Shown here: piece by piece, positions 9,810 through 18,825 of the stretch | Numbering within the stretch: position 1 is the stretch's first letter | Layout of the letters: each line of letters starts with the position of its first letter | Origin: Paenibacillus macerans | GTDB lineage: Bacteria; Bacillota; Bacilli; Paenibacillales; Paenibacillaceae | Length of the DNA stretch: 64,000 bases | Assembly: GCF_023715465.1 (NCBI RefSeq) | Contig: NZ_JAMBOE010000001.1 | Coordinates: 885,462 to 949,461 of the forward strand | Reading direction: 5' to 3' | Program-made: the position numbers and the translations under genes | Notes under the pieces: model-generated | What the model saw: the letters and a program-made list of their open reading frames with translations, nothing else | Databases searched by the model: none | What the model was told of the DNA's origin: nothing

Positions 9810-11627
9810 TTAATTGTCGTCGATCTTCAGTACAGCCATAAACGCTTCCTGCGGCACCTCGACGCTGCCGACCTGCTTCATGCGCTTTTTGCCTTCCTTC
9901 TGCTTTTCCAGCAGCTTGCGCTTCCGCGAAATGTCGCCGCCGTAACACTTGGCGAGGACGTTTTTGCGCATCGCCTTGACCGTCTCGCGCGCGATAATCT
10001 TCGTCCCGATCGAGGCCTGAATCGGCACCTCGAACATTTGGCGCGGAATCAGCTCGCGCAGCTTCTCGCAAATGATCCGGCCGCGATGGTAAGCGCGGTC
10101 GCGGTGTACGATGAAGGACAAGGCGTCCACCTGCTCGCTGTTGAGCAAAATGTCCATCTTCACCAGGTTGGACTGGCGATACCCCGACAGCTCGTAATCG
10201 AACGAAGCATATCCTTTGGTTCCCGATTTCAACTGGTCAAAAAAGTCATAAACGATTTCCGAGAGCGGGATCTGGTACGTAATCGTCACGCGCGTCGTAT
10301 CCAAATACTCCATGTTCACGAATTCGCCGCGTTTGTTTTGGCACAGCTCCATGACCGTTCCGACGTAATCGTTTGGCACGATGATCGCCGCCTTGACGTA
10401 TGGCTCCTCCACATACTCGATTTTTCCGACTTCCGGATAGTTGGACGGGTTGTCGATCGAAATCGTTTCGCCGTTCGTCAGCGTCACTTTGTAAATAACG
10501 CTTGGCGCGGTCGTGATCAGCGGAATATTAAATTCCCGTTCGATCCGCTCCTGGATGACGTCCATATGCAGCAGGCCGAGGAAGCCGCAGCGGAACCCGA
10601 AGCCAAGCGCGCTGGACGTTTCCGGCTCGAAGCTGAGCGAAGCGTCGTTGAGCTGCAGCTTCTCCAGGGCTTCGCGCAGATCGTTGTAATCCGACGTTTC
10701 GATCGGGTACAGACCACAGAAGACCATCGGGTTGATTTTGCGGTAGCCCGGCAGCGGTTCGGGCGTCGAATTTTTCGCATCCGTCACCGTATCGCCGACC
10801 CGGGTGTCGCCAACCGTCTTGATACCGGCCACGATAAAGCCAACGTCGCCGACGTTCAGCTCGTCCACGATCGTCATCCGCGGCTTGAACGCGCCGACCT
10901 CGATGACTTCGAACGTTTTGTCCGTGGCCATCATTTTGATTTTCGAGCCGGCTTTGATATGGCCGTCGATAACGCGCACATATACGATAACGCCTTTGTA
11001 CGGATCGTAATGCGAATCGAATATTAACGCTTTAAGCGGCCGGTCGGGATCGCCGGTCGGCGCCGGCACCTTCTGCACGACCTGCTCCAGGATCTCCTTG
11101 ATCCCGATCCCCGCTTTGGCCGAAGCCAGCACAGCCTCGCTGGCGTCAAGCCCGATGACGTCCTCAACCTCCTGCTTCACCCGGTCGGGATCGGCGCTGG
11201 GCAGATCGATTTTGTTGATGACCGGCAAAATCTCCAGGTCGTTGTCCAGCGCCAGGTAGACATTGGCCAGCGTTTGGGCCTCGATCCCCTGGGCGGCATC
11301 CACGACCAGCAAAGCGCCTTCACAGGCCGCCAAGCTGCGGGAAACCTCGTACGTGAAGTCGACGTGTCCCGGCGTGTCGATCAGGTTCAGCAAATACTCC
11401 TCCCCGTCATCCGCCCGGTAAGCCAACCGCACCGCCTGCAGCTTAATCGTAATCCCGCGTTCCCGTTCCAGGTCCATCTGGTCGAGCACCTGCTCCTGCA
11501 TTTCCCGGGAAGAGAGCGCCCCGGTATACTCCAGAATCCGGTCGGCCAGCGTCGATTTGCCATGGTCTATATGTGCAATAATGCAGAAATTGCGAATTTT
11601 TTGTTGTCTTGCTCTAATATCAGTCAT
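9810..11627 (-). CDS. lepA: Elongation factor 4 (LepA), ribosome back-translocase GTPase
   Basis: 605 residues from ATG 11627 ([20 protein letters not shown]), which has GGTGGGGGTAAGG before it; the longer frame start is not supported. G motifs: AHIDHGKST (G1), DTPGH (G3), [10 protein letters not shown] (G4). The EF-G-like domains follow, then the LepA-specific C-terminal domain rich in Lys/Arg ([20 protein letters not shown]). It binds ribosomes and helps under ionic or translation stress. The normal neighbour on the far side, yqxA/spoIIP, is separated here by the mannan genes. Confidence 0.98.
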   Translation of the reverse strand: MTDIRARQQKIRNFCIIAHIDHGKSTLADRILEYTGALSSREMQEQVLDQMDLERERGITIKLQAVRLAYRADDGEEYLLNLIDTPGHVDFTYEVSRSLAACEGALLVVDAAQGIEAQTLANVYLALDNDLEILPVINKIDLPSADPDRVKQEVEDVIGLDASEAVLASAKAGIGIKEILEQVVQKVPAPTGDPDRPLKALIFDSHYDPYKGVIVYVRVIDGHIKAGSKIKMMATDKTFEVIEVGAFKPRMTIVDELNVGDVGFIVAGIKTVGDTRVGDTVTDAKNSTPEPLPGYRKINPMVFCGLYPIETSDYNDLREALEKLQLNDASLSFEPETSSALGFGFRCGFLGLLHMDVIQERIEREFNIPLITTAPSVIYKVTLTNGETISIDNPSNYPEVGKIEYVEEPYVKAAIIVPNDYVGTVMELCQNKRGEFVNMEYLDTTRVTITYQIPLSEIVYDFFDQLKSGTKGYASFDYELSGYRQSNLVKMDILLNSEQVDALSFIVHRDRAYHRGRIICEKLRELIPRQMFEVPIQASIGTKIIARETVKAMRKNVLAKCYGGDISRKRKLLEKQKEGKKRMKQVGSVEVPQEAFMAVLKIDDN

Positions 11628-11735
11628 CCTTACCCCCACCACAAATCGTTGAAGTCTAATCAATTTATTATATCAGTTGCAGGGGCAGGCAGCAATCGGT
11701 ACCTACTTCCGCTAACAAACCATAAAATTAAAATG

Positions 11736-11763
11736 TTGAATTTCCCTGATCTTTAGATATATA
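11736..11763 (+). promoter_or_regulatory. Putative SigA promoter of the mannan operon
   Basis: TTGAAT (11736-11741) and TATATA (11758-11763) are 16 bp apart. The inverted repeat that follows would sit just downstream of the start point. Confidence 0.5.
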
Positions 11764-11774
11764 GTAATAACATA

Positions 11775-11814
11775 GTTATCATTTGTTATCAAATTTTATA
11801 TAACAAATGATAAC
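11775..11814. promoter_or_regulatory. Perfect inverted-repeat operator before the mannan genes
   Basis: GTTATCATTTGTTAT (11775-11789) and ATAACAAATGATAAC (11800-11814) are perfect 15-bp arms around a 10-bp AT-rich spacer. The site lies between the promoter and the GH113 start and is not followed by a T-run suited to a terminator. The LacI regulator at the far end of the module is the nearest candidate ligand. Confidence 0.6.
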
Positions 11815-11851
11815 AAAAATCAGAAATTCAAACTAATGAGGTGACTCTTGC

Positions 11852-12811
11852 ATGAATTCGTTAGCGCCTTATGTGGCCGGGATGACCTGGGGGTTTATGG
11901 GCGTTAGAGGCACCTGGGGCAATGAAGCTGCGGACCGTTCCCTGGAAATGATGGTGAAATCCACTGGAGTCAACTGGACGGCGATCGCTTTTTCCGCGCT
12001 GCAAGCAACGGCTTTCTCGACGGAAATCCCTTATTGGAAGGAACCGGCGGTGACCGACGAGGAAGTCAGGCGGGCGATCAGCAAAGCCAAGTCGCTTGGC
12101 TTGAAGGTATGCCTGAAGCCGATCGTGAACTGTGCGGACGGCACCTGGCGGGCGCATATCAACTTCTTTGACAAAGATGTTCCGTGCGAACCCAAATGGT
12201 CCGACTGGTTCTCTTCTTACCGCGCCTACATTTTGCATTTTGCGGAAATCGCTGAGGAAACGGGCTGCGAAATGTTTTGCATCGGCTGTGAGATGGTACA
12301 GACCGACCGGCGTGAGCGCGAATGGCGGGAACTGATTGCCGAAGTAAGAAAAGTGTACGGCGGCCCCATTACGTATAACTGCGATAAATACCAGGAGGAT
12401 AACGTGGTTTGGTGGGATGCCGTGGACATTATCAGCTCCAGCGGTTACTATCCGATCGGCGATTGGGAGCGGCAGCTGAATCGGATTGAAAACGTTGTAC
12501 GGCGGTTAGGCAAGCCTTTTCTGTTTATGGAAGCAGGTTGCCCCAGCCGGACCGGCTCGGCGAACATCCCGAACGACTGGACGCTTCAAGGGGAGGTCAA
12601 CGAAGCCGAGCAGGCCGATTATTACCGCATGATGTTGCAAAAATGCGGAGAACGCGACTGGGTGCGCGGCTTTATGCTGTGGGATTGGCCGGCGCAGCTT
12701 TACGCCCGTGAGCAAGCCGCCGCCGATGACGGCTACTGCATTTACGGCAAACAGGCCGAGGCTGTCGTTGCCGAGGCATACGCTGCCAAATTGAATTTAC
12801 CTAAGCGATAA
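11852..12811 (+). CDS. Glycoside hydrolase family 113 beta-1,4-mannanase, cytoplasmic
   Basis: 319 residues, close to known GH113 enzymes (about 320). No signal peptide is seen, so it should act inside the cell on imported manno-oligosaccharides. The (beta/alpha)8 fold signals are FCIGCEM, with the probable acid/base Glu147, and FLFMEAG, with the probable nucleophile Glu227; these match the Glu pair of the Alicyclobacillus enzyme. RBS GAGGTGA. It is first of three genes with gaps of 15 and 33 bp. The products, mannobiose and short oligomers, are the substrates of the next enzyme. Confidence 0.85.
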   Translation: MNSLAPYVAGMTWGFMGVRGTWGNEAADRSLEMMVKSTGVNWTAIAFSALQATAFSTEIPYWKEPAVTDEEVRRAISKAKSLGLKVCLKPIVNCADGTWRAHINFFDKDVPCEPKWSDWFSSYRAYILHFAEIAEETGCEMFCIGCEMVQTDRREREWRELIAEVRKVYGGPITYNCDKYQEDNVVWWDAVDIISSSGYYPIGDWERQLNRIENVVRRLGKPFLFMEAGCPSRTGSANIPNDWTLQGEVNEAEQADYYRMMLQKCGERDWVRGFMLWDWPAQLYAREQAAADDGYCIYGKQAEAVVAEAYAAKLNLPKR

Positions 12812-12826
12812 GGAGGTCCATTCCCC

Positions 12827-14017
12827 ATGGATAAACACCATTGGATGGGACAGCTGCGGCAGGAGCTGCAGGACAATATTTTGCCATTTTGGATCGACCA
12901 TACGATTGATGCCGAGCATGGCGGGTTTATCGGCTTCATCGATCAGCAAATGAAAGCCGAGAGCCAAGCCGACAAAGGACTGGTGCTCAACGCCCGGATC
13001 TTGTGGACGTTCGCTTCCGCTCACCGCCTCTTTCCTACTGCAAAATATCAGGAGATGGCGCAGCGCGCCTATGATTATCTGACGGAACATTTCCTGGACC
13101 GCGTGTATGGCGGCTTCTACTGGATGGTCGACTACGAGGGGCGCCCGGCCCAAGATAAAAAGCAGGTTTACGGGCAGGCATTCGTCATTTATGCCTTAGC
13201 CGAATATTACCGCGCGACCTCTAACAAGGAAGCTCTGGATTTGGCGGCAGACATCTACCGACTGCTGGAGAAATACAGCTATGACCCTGTCCATAAAGGG
13301 TATATTGAAGCTTTGTCCCGCGACTGGAAGCAAACCGGCGACTTCAGCCTCAGCAACAAGGACCTGAACGAAAAGAAATCGATGAACACCCATCTGCACG
13401 TGCTGGAGGCCTATACCAACCTGTACCGGGTATGGAAGTCCCCCGAGCTGCAGCGCAGCCTGTCCAAGCTGATCGAAGTGACGCTGGATCATATCATCGA
13501 CCCGCAAAATGCTCATTTTTGGCTGTTTTTTGATGAGTCATGGCAGGTCAAGAGCCGCCATATCTCCTACGGGCATGATATCGAAGGCAGTTGGCTGCTC
13601 ATCGAAGCCGCCGAGGTGCTTGGCGATCCCGCCTTGCTGCAGCGTGTGAAGGAAACAGCGGTAGCCATGGCTGAAGCGGTTTATAACGAAGGCGTGGACA
13701 AAGACGGCGGCATTTGGAACGAGGCCGGCCCAAGCGGCCTGACCGATACGAACAAGGATTGGTGGCCCCAGGCAGAAGCGATGGTCGGCTTCTATAACGC
13801 CTATCAGTTGACCGGTGATGAGCGGTACCGGACCGCCGCGGCAAATTCCTGGAAGTTCATCCAAACGCACCTGATCGACCGGGAGCACGGCGAGTGGTTC
13901 TGGGGTGTGGATCAGGGCGGCCGTCCCCTGCCGGGAGAGCCGAAGGTCAGCCCGTGGAAATGCCCGTACCACAACAGCCGGGCTTGTCTGGAAATGCTGG
14001 AGCGTTTGCAGCGATAG
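12827..14017 (+). CDS. Cellobiose/mannobiose 2-epimerase (AGE family)
   Basis: 396 residues, an (alpha/alpha)6 barrel of the N-acylglucosamine 2-epimerase superfamily. Conserved pieces: LNARILWTFASAHR, MNTHLHVLEAYTNLYRVWK, ISYGHDIEGSWLLIEAAEV, WWPQAEAMVGFYNAYQL and WKCPYHNSRACLEM, including the catalytic His residues of cellobiose 2-epimerases. It would convert beta-1,4-mannobiose to mannosyl-glucose by epimerising the reducing end. RBS AAGGAGG. Its neighbours, a mannanase and a mannosylglucose phosphorylase, make this role far more likely than N-acylglucosamine epimerisation. Confidence 0.88.
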   Translation: MDKHHWMGQLRQELQDNILPFWIDHTIDAEHGGFIGFIDQQMKAESQADKGLVLNARILWTFASAHRLFPTAKYQEMAQRAYDYLTEHFLDRVYGGFYWMVDYEGRPAQDKKQVYGQAFVIYALAEYYRATSNKEALDLAADIYRLLEKYSYDPVHKGYIEALSRDWKQTGDFSLSNKDLNEKKSMNTHLHVLEAYTNLYRVWKSPELQRSLSKLIEVTLDHIIDPQNAHFWLFFDESWQVKSRHISYGHDIEGSWLLIEAAEVLGDPALLQRVKETAVAMAEAVYNEGVDKDGGIWNEAGPSGLTDTNKDWWPQAEAMVGFYNAYQLTGDERYRTAAANSWKFIQTHLIDREHGEWFWGVDQGGRPLPGEPKVSPWKCPYHNSRACLEMLERLQR

Positions 14018-14050
14018 AACTTTTAATTTCAATATGCGGAGGGGAAAAGA

Positions 14051-15235
14051 ATGAGTTTGTTTGAGGAAAGAAAGCGGCAACTGACGGAGCGTTACGAGCA
14101 ACTAATCAATCGCCCTAACGAAAAGCTCCCTTATGGCAACGGGATTTACGATCGCTACCGCTATCCGATTTTGACCGCGGAACACGCGCCGCTGCTCTGG
14201 AAATACGATTTCAATCCGAAGACGAATCCGTATTTCATGGAGCGTCTCGGCGTAAACGGCGTATTCAATCCCGGGGCGATCGAGCTGAACGGCAAATTTT
14301 ATCTCGTGGCCCGGGTCGAAGGTGTGGACCGCAAATCGTTTTTCGCAGTGGCGGAAAGCGATAACGGCGTGGATGGATTCCGCTTCTGGGATCACCCGAT
14401 CGTGATGCCGGAAACCGAAGATCCGGACGAGAATGTATACGACATGCGGCTCGTGCATCATGAAGACGGCTGGATTTACGGCCTGTTCTGCACGGAGCGA
14501 AAAGATCCGGACGCCCTGCGCGGCGACCTGTCGAGCGCTGTGGCCCAATGCGGCATCGCCCGCACCAGGGATCTCGTCGCCTGGGAGCGCTTGGCCGACC
14601 TGAAAACGAAATCTCCGCAGCAACGCAACGTTGTGCTGCACCCGGAATTCGTGAACGGCAAATACGCATTCTACACCCGGCCGCAGGACGGCTTTATCGA
14701 CGCTGGTTCCGGGGGCGGCATCGGCTGGGGCTTGTCCGATTCGATTGAAAACGCGGTGATCGCAGAGGAGATCATCGTTGACGACCGCAAATACCATACG
14801 ATTAAAGAGGTCAAAAACGGCCAAGGCCCGGCTCCGATCAAAACGGAAAAAGGCTGGCTGCACATCGCTCACGGCGTGCGGGGTACGGCGGCCGGGCTGC
14901 GGTACGTGCTGTACGCCTTCCTGTCCGACCTTAAGGAGCCGCAGCGCGTAACGTTTCGTCCCGGCGGCCATCTGATCGCCCCGGAAGGCGAAGAGCGCGT
15001 CGGCGACGTGTCGAACGTCGTGTTCTGTAACGGCGTCATCGCCCGCAATAACGGGGACGTGTTCATTTATTACGCCTCCTCCGACACGCGCATCCATGTC
15101 GCCACCTCAACCGTTGACCGGCTGCTCGACTATGTGCTGAACACACCGGAGGACCCGCATCGTTCCTACGCTTGCGTTCAGCAAAGACTCAGCCTGATCG
15201 AGCGCAATGAGCGGTTTGGGGCTGAGCCAAAATAG
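14051..15235 (+). CDS. GH130 4-O-beta-D-mannosyl-D-glucose phosphorylase
   Basis: 394 residues. A five-bladed propeller family member: [64 protein letters not shown] and [10 protein letters not shown] are typical of the subgroup acting on mannosyl-glucose (GH130 subfamily 1). It would split mannosyl-glucose with phosphate into mannose-1-phosphate and glucose. RBS GGAGGGG. The three enzymes form the known phosphorolytic mannan route. No transporter, mannose-6-phosphate isomerase or phosphomannomutase gene is included, so those steps must be encoded elsewhere. Confidence 0.9.
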   Translation: MSLFEERKRQLTERYEQLINRPNEKLPYGNGIYDRYRYPILTAEHAPLLWKYDFNPKTNPYFMERLGVNGVFNPGAIELNGKFYLVARVEGVDRKSFFAVAESDNGVDGFRFWDHPIVMPETEDPDENVYDMRLVHHEDGWIYGLFCTERKDPDALRGDLSSAVAQCGIARTRDLVAWERLADLKTKSPQQRNVVLHPEFVNGKYAFYTRPQDGFIDAGSGGGIGWGLSDSIENAVIAEEIIVDDRKYHTIKEVKNGQGPAPIKTEKGWLHIAHGVRGTAAGLRYVLYAFLSDLKEPQRVTFRPGGHLIAPEGEERVGDVSNVVFCNGVIARNNGDVFIYYASSDTRIHVATSTVDRLLDYVLNTPEDPHRSYACVQQRLSLIERNERFGAEPK

Positions 15236-15508
15236 TTAAAGAAGACATCTGCCGAAAATAAAGGAATTTTGTGTCGTTATTTCAATATTTTCTCCCTCGT
15301 ATGCAAAATAGAGGAAATTATTTCCGTTATTTAAGGGCTAAGCGGGTAATCCGCGCCTGTTTACCCCCATCTTTCTATAATAAAGGAAAAAAAATCCTCT
15401 ATTTTTGCTATACTCTCTTTTTTGACGAAAATAAGGCCCTTTTTTACCGTTATATCCCTCAGGGCCTTCGTTTGGTGGTGTCTGCCGGTCATTTCCGGGC
15501 AGTTCCGG
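15236..15508. repeat. Intergenic dispersed repeat element
   Basis: No gene is seen. The stretch is built of AT-rich segments alternating with AAAATAGAGGAAATT, TTTCCGTTATTT and AAAATAAGGCCC words, similar in style to the spacers after hemW, rpsT and comEC. It lies between the convergent GH130 and LacI genes; no clear hairpin terminator was found for either. Confidence 0.5.
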
Positions 15509-16570
15509 CTACGCGCTGGGTTCGGAGGAGGAATTGCGGTACACGATCTCCACCGAAATCATGATTTTCTCCTGCGGCGCGCCCGGATAGGCTATCCGGT
15601 CCAGCAGCTTCTTCACCGCCCGCTGGCCGAAGTCCTCCTTCGGCACATTGATGGTCGTGATCGACGGGACATTTTGCACCGCGTCATCGATGTTGTCGAA
15701 TCCGGTAACGGTGATATCTCCCGGTACCGATAACCCCAGCTCGTCCAGGACGGAGCACACGTTTACGGCGATCGCGTCGTTTGCGCACACCAGCGCCGTC
15801 GGAAGGCCGCGACCCTTTTTCCGGCGCTGAATCCAGACGGCCACATCGTCACGGAAAGCGCCGGTCTCCACCCCTTCCAGCTTCAACAGCGGATCGTCAG
15901 CCCCTTGCGGGGTCAGACCGTTCTCTTCCAAGGCGCTCCGAAAGCCGATCCACCGGTCGCGGAAGCTTCTTGAAAATGCGGAGCTTCCCACGAAATGCAG
16001 CTCGCGATGGCCCAAACCGATCAAATGACTGGTCAGTCTCGCCATGCCGTCCAGGTTGTTGGCAAAAACCGTATCGCACGGAATCAGCGGATCTTCATGG
16101 TCGACCAGCACCATCGGCAGTCCGCTTCGATGCGCCTCAAGCAGCAGGGAGGTCGCGATCTGGCCGACGCCCACCATGCCCAGGATGCCTTCCGGATTCA
16201 GGATGCTCATGAAGTTTTCCCCCCGCGGCTCGGAAATGATAATCATCCCGAGCCCCTGCTGCTCAAGTTCCCGGGATATCCCCTCCAACAATCTTCCCCA
16301 ATAGAGCGAATCCTTGTTTTGAAACCGGATATTGGGCATCAGCACCAGCACCGATTGTTTGCCGGGGGACGCGGAAAGCTGCGGCCCTGGGGATACGTTT
16401 GTTTTAACGTACCCGTTCTTCTGATTAAAATAGCCGAGCCTGGAAGCGGCCTGAATGACTCGCTCCTTGGTAGTCTCGCTGACTCCGCCTTTACCGGACA
16501 ACGCCTTGGAGACGACGAACTTCGAGACGCCCAAATGATCGGCAATTTGCTGCATCGTAACTTTTTTCAA
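15509..16570 (-). CDS. LacI-family transcription regulator
   Basis: 353 residues from a TTG at 16570 giving (M)KKVTMQQIADHLGVSKFVVSKAL, the LacI helix-turn-helix and hinge (VIQAASRLGYF). GGAGGTAGG lies 5' of it. The frame reads further upstream, but those residues are not LacI-like. The periplasmic-binding-protein-like ligand domain follows (VLVLMPNIRF, HRSGLPMVLVDHED, LPTALVCANDAIAVNV, TVTGFDNIDDAVQNVPSITT). It converges on the mannan genes and probably controls them, with a manno-oligosaccharide as likely inducer. That link is inferred from position. Confidence 0.88.
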   Translation of the reverse strand: MKKVTMQQIADHLGVSKFVVSKALSGKGGVSETTKERVIQAASRLGYFNQKNGYVKTNVSPGPQLSASPGKQSVLVLMPNIRFQNKDSLYWGRLLEGISRELEQQGLGMIIISEPRGENFMSILNPEGILGMVGVGQIATSLLLEAHRSGLPMVLVDHEDPLIPCDTVFANNLDGMARLTSHLIGLGHRELHFVGSSAFSRSFRDRWIGFRSALEENGLTPQGADDPLLKLEGVETGAFRDDVAVWIQRRKKGRGLPTALVCANDAIAVNVCSVLDELGLSVPGDITVTGFDNIDDAVQNVPSITTINVPKEDFGQRAVKKLLDRIAYPGAPQEKIMISVEIVYRNSSSEPSA

Positions 16571-16689
16571 GCGGATTCCTACCTCCGGAATAGTCAATAA
16601 CGGTTCAAATAACAATCTAACAATAGTATAACAAAGCCGGCTCCTGTTATAAACCGTAAATCCGTGAACTTCCCGGAGAGCGGAAACCG

Positions 16690-17268
16690 TCATTCCGTCC
16701 GGTCGAATAATGAGGCGACCCAATGGATGCTCTTTTGGGATGCCTGCTGCAGCAAATGCGCCGCTTTGTCGGCAAAGCGGTCCACGGTCGGCGGCGTCTG
16801 GGGCGGCAGCAGCAGATCCGCTGGCGTCTGCATGGCGGAATTTCCTCCGGATGGGCCGGTCTGACCTCTTCCGTTCACCGAAGAGGAGCCTGCGTCATTG
16901 CTTCCGCTTCCCCTTCCATACCCGCCGTTTGCGCCGTTGTATCCGTTGTAATTGTTGTTATAATTCCCATAACCGTAACCGCCGCCCGCACCGTAGCCGT
17001 AACCCGCGCCGGGAACGGCGCTCCCTCCCTGCCAGCCGGACCAGCCCGGAGCCGGGTTCGCTGGCCAAGCCGAGGAACCGTACCCCGGCCCCCCGCCCCC
17101 ATAAGCTTGGGGAAGCTGGCCGTTTGCACCTTTTGCGCCAGCTTCGCCGCCGGAATAACCCGGGCCGTATACGGTTGCGGTCCCGCTATCCGCCAGCTGC
17201 ATCCCCAGCGTCACGCCCACCGCAAGCAGGATGCCGTACAGCAATGTTTTTCGCATCGTTTTAGCCAT
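16690..17268 (-). CDS. YqxA-like (DUF3679-type) membrane protein with Gly/Tyr/Asn-rich insert
   Basis: 192 residues from ATG 17268; GGAGGGCGGG lies six bases upstream. One N-terminal membrane segment (LLYGILLAVGVTLGMQLADSG) matches the start of YqxA-type proteins. The middle is low-complexity Gly/Tyr/Asn (for example YGYGNYNNNYNGYNGANG). The C-terminus ends in an amphipathic helix (DRFADKAAHLLQQASQK). It sits 55 bp behind spoIIP, the place of yqxA in Bacillus, which supports the call more than sequence does. YqxA has no firm function. The low-complexity insert makes it longer than the Bacillus protein (about 110 residues). Confidence 0.6.
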   Translation of the reverse strand: MAKTMRKTLLYGILLAVGVTLGMQLADSGTATVYGPGYSGGEAGAKGANGQLPQAYGGGGPGYGSSAWPANPAPGWSGWQGGSAVPGAGYGYGAGGGYGYGNYNNNYNGYNGANGGYGRGSGSNDAGSSSVNGRGQTGPSGGNSAMQTPADLLLPPQTPPTVDRFADKAAHLLQQASQKSIHWVASLFDRTE

Positions 17269-17323
17269 GATCAACCCGCCCTCCCGAATCTGATCCTCTG
17301 TTCCCTTTCAAGTTCTCGTATCC

Positions 17324-18643
17324 CTATGACTTTTTGCTTGTTTGCGCCGCTTCGCCCGATTTTTGCTTCCCGTCGCCTTTCGTTAGGGAGCCGGCTTTTT
17401 TGGCATCCTGGCTTTCCCAATACAGGTCGGCAAGGATGCCGGCGAGCACTTTGGCGGTCCGATTCAGCTCTTCCCGGGTGTTGTCGATCCCGCCGATCTC
17501 GATCAGCACGCTGTTTGGCGACAGGGACTGGTTGTATTCTCCGTTGCCCTGCGATGACGTTTTGCCCCAAATGCCACGCGAAATGCTGGGATACGACTTT
17601 TCCATCCGCTCGTGGATAGAGGTGGCAAAGGCTTCGTTTTTACGCCAATTTTCGTTGCCGTGTCCGATGATAAAATACACCTGTGCGTAGGACTGTCCGC
17701 CGATCGTCGTCGTCGTTTTGTCGTGGCGCTGCGAGTCGCGGTGAATGTCGATAAAATACTGGAGCTGACCGTTTTCGGCCATCGCCGTTTTGACCGTCTC
17801 CCGCGAATATTTATATGAATAGTTGTAGTTGTAATTGCTTACTTTGGCCGCATAATTTTCGTACGAATGCAACGTCGCTACGCCCTTGCGCTCAAGCTCC
17901 CTGGCCAGCGCATCACCGACAAGGCTGACGTTTTTCATCTTTTCCGCCGAGCCCGGGTTGTCGACGTTCGACCCCAAGACCGGATTATACGATTCCTGCG
18001 GATGGGAATGGTAAATCATGACGATGTTTTTGTTGCCGGGTTTGATCGAGGGCTCCTCGGTGTCCTCCTGCCCCGGTTCCTGAGCATCGGGAGCGCCGCC
18101 ATTCCCCGCCGCGCCTTCCCCGGCGTCTCCGCCCGGGTTCGTTCCTTCCTGGCCTTCCTCGCCCGGCTCCGGATGATCCGGGGCGCTCCCTTGCGCCCCC
18201 GTTCCGGGCCGGTAATCTTCGGGCGCCTGCGCCAGCCCGTTGCCCGAGCCGGTTCGCAGCAAAATCGGGCTGTCCGCGCCAAGCCCTGGCACCTCGCGGG
18301 CAACCAGGCTTTTCGGATCGGACGGGTTCACGTCGGTTAACAGTTGGAACACGAAATTGGTCATGTGTCTACCCGAAATCGCAGGCGTTTCGTTGGTTGG
18401 GGCCGCATGCGGAAGCTCCATCCCAACCATCTCCATAAAGAAACCGCTGGACAGGGAAGCCGCAAGCCCCTTCATCGAAGAAACCGGCGAGGTGTTGAGC
18501 TGTTTCTCGGCAATCCCGAATACGCCCAGCAGGATAAAAAATACGACCGACATGACCGTCAACAGCAAAAAGGTCCTACCCATCGCCAACACATAAAGCA
18601 GGTTCCGTCTTAGTTTCGCAATGTTCAAAGCTTTAAATTTCAT
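17324..18643 (-). CDS. spoIIP: Stage II sporulation protein P, peptidoglycan amidase/endopeptidase
   Basis: 439 residues from ATG 18643 (MKFKALNIAKLRRNLLYVLA), ten bases after GGAGGAGG; a longer frame would include the ribosome site. One membrane segment (FLLLTVMSVVFFILLGVFGI), a Pro/Gly/Glu-rich linker of about 70 residues (near 135-205), then the SpoIIP domain with NIVMIYHSHPQESYNP (zinc His), FIDIHRDSQ and VLIEIGGIDNT. With SpoIID and SpoIIM it digests septal peptidoglycan during engulfment. It follows gpr, but a strong terminator separates them, so it needs its own promoter. Confidence 0.97.
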   Translation of the reverse strand: MKFKALNIAKLRRNLLYVLAMGRTFLLLTVMSVVFFILLGVFGIAEKQLNTSPVSSMKGLAASLSSGFFMEMVGMELPHAAPTNETPAISGRHMTNFVFQLLTDVNPSDPKSLVAREVPGLGADSPILLRTGSGNGLAQAPEDYRPGTGAQGSAPDHPEPGEEGQEGTNPGGDAGEGAAGNGGAPDAQEPGQEDTEEPSIKPGNKNIVMIYHSHPQESYNPVLGSNVDNPGSAEKMKNVSLVGDALARELERKGVATLHSYENYAAKVSNYNYNYSYKYSRETVKTAMAENGQLQYFIDIHRDSQRHDKTTTTIGGQSYAQVYFIIGHGNENWRKNEAFATSIHERMEKSYPSISRGIWGKTSSQGNGEYNQSLSPNSVLIEIGGIDNTREELNRTAKVLAGILADLYWESQDAKKAGSLTKGDGKQKSGEAAQTSKKS

Positions 18644-18729
18644 TTTCGCATGTCCTCCTCCAGCCGCTTTCAAACTTCATATCCCAAATCTATGAACCTA
18701 TTTGCTAGGGTAGAACCTCAAATTCTCCC

Positions 18730-18764
18730 AAAAAAAAGAAATCCGCTAGATTTGGCTAGCGGAT
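18730..18764 (-). terminator. Terminator downstream of gpr
   Basis: ATCCGCTAG-N6-CTAGCGGAT followed on the minus strand by TTCTTTTTTTT. Confidence 0.92.
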
Positions 18765-18825
18765 CTTGTTCAGCGGTTTGTAAAAACCGTGTTTAGTTTT
18801 TGAGTTTAGGGGCGGCTGCTCGGAA

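Noticed and set aside
9739..10071. 110-codon frame overlapping the lepA end
   Set aside because: Highly charged shadow of lepA in another frame; it also spans the lepA stop region.
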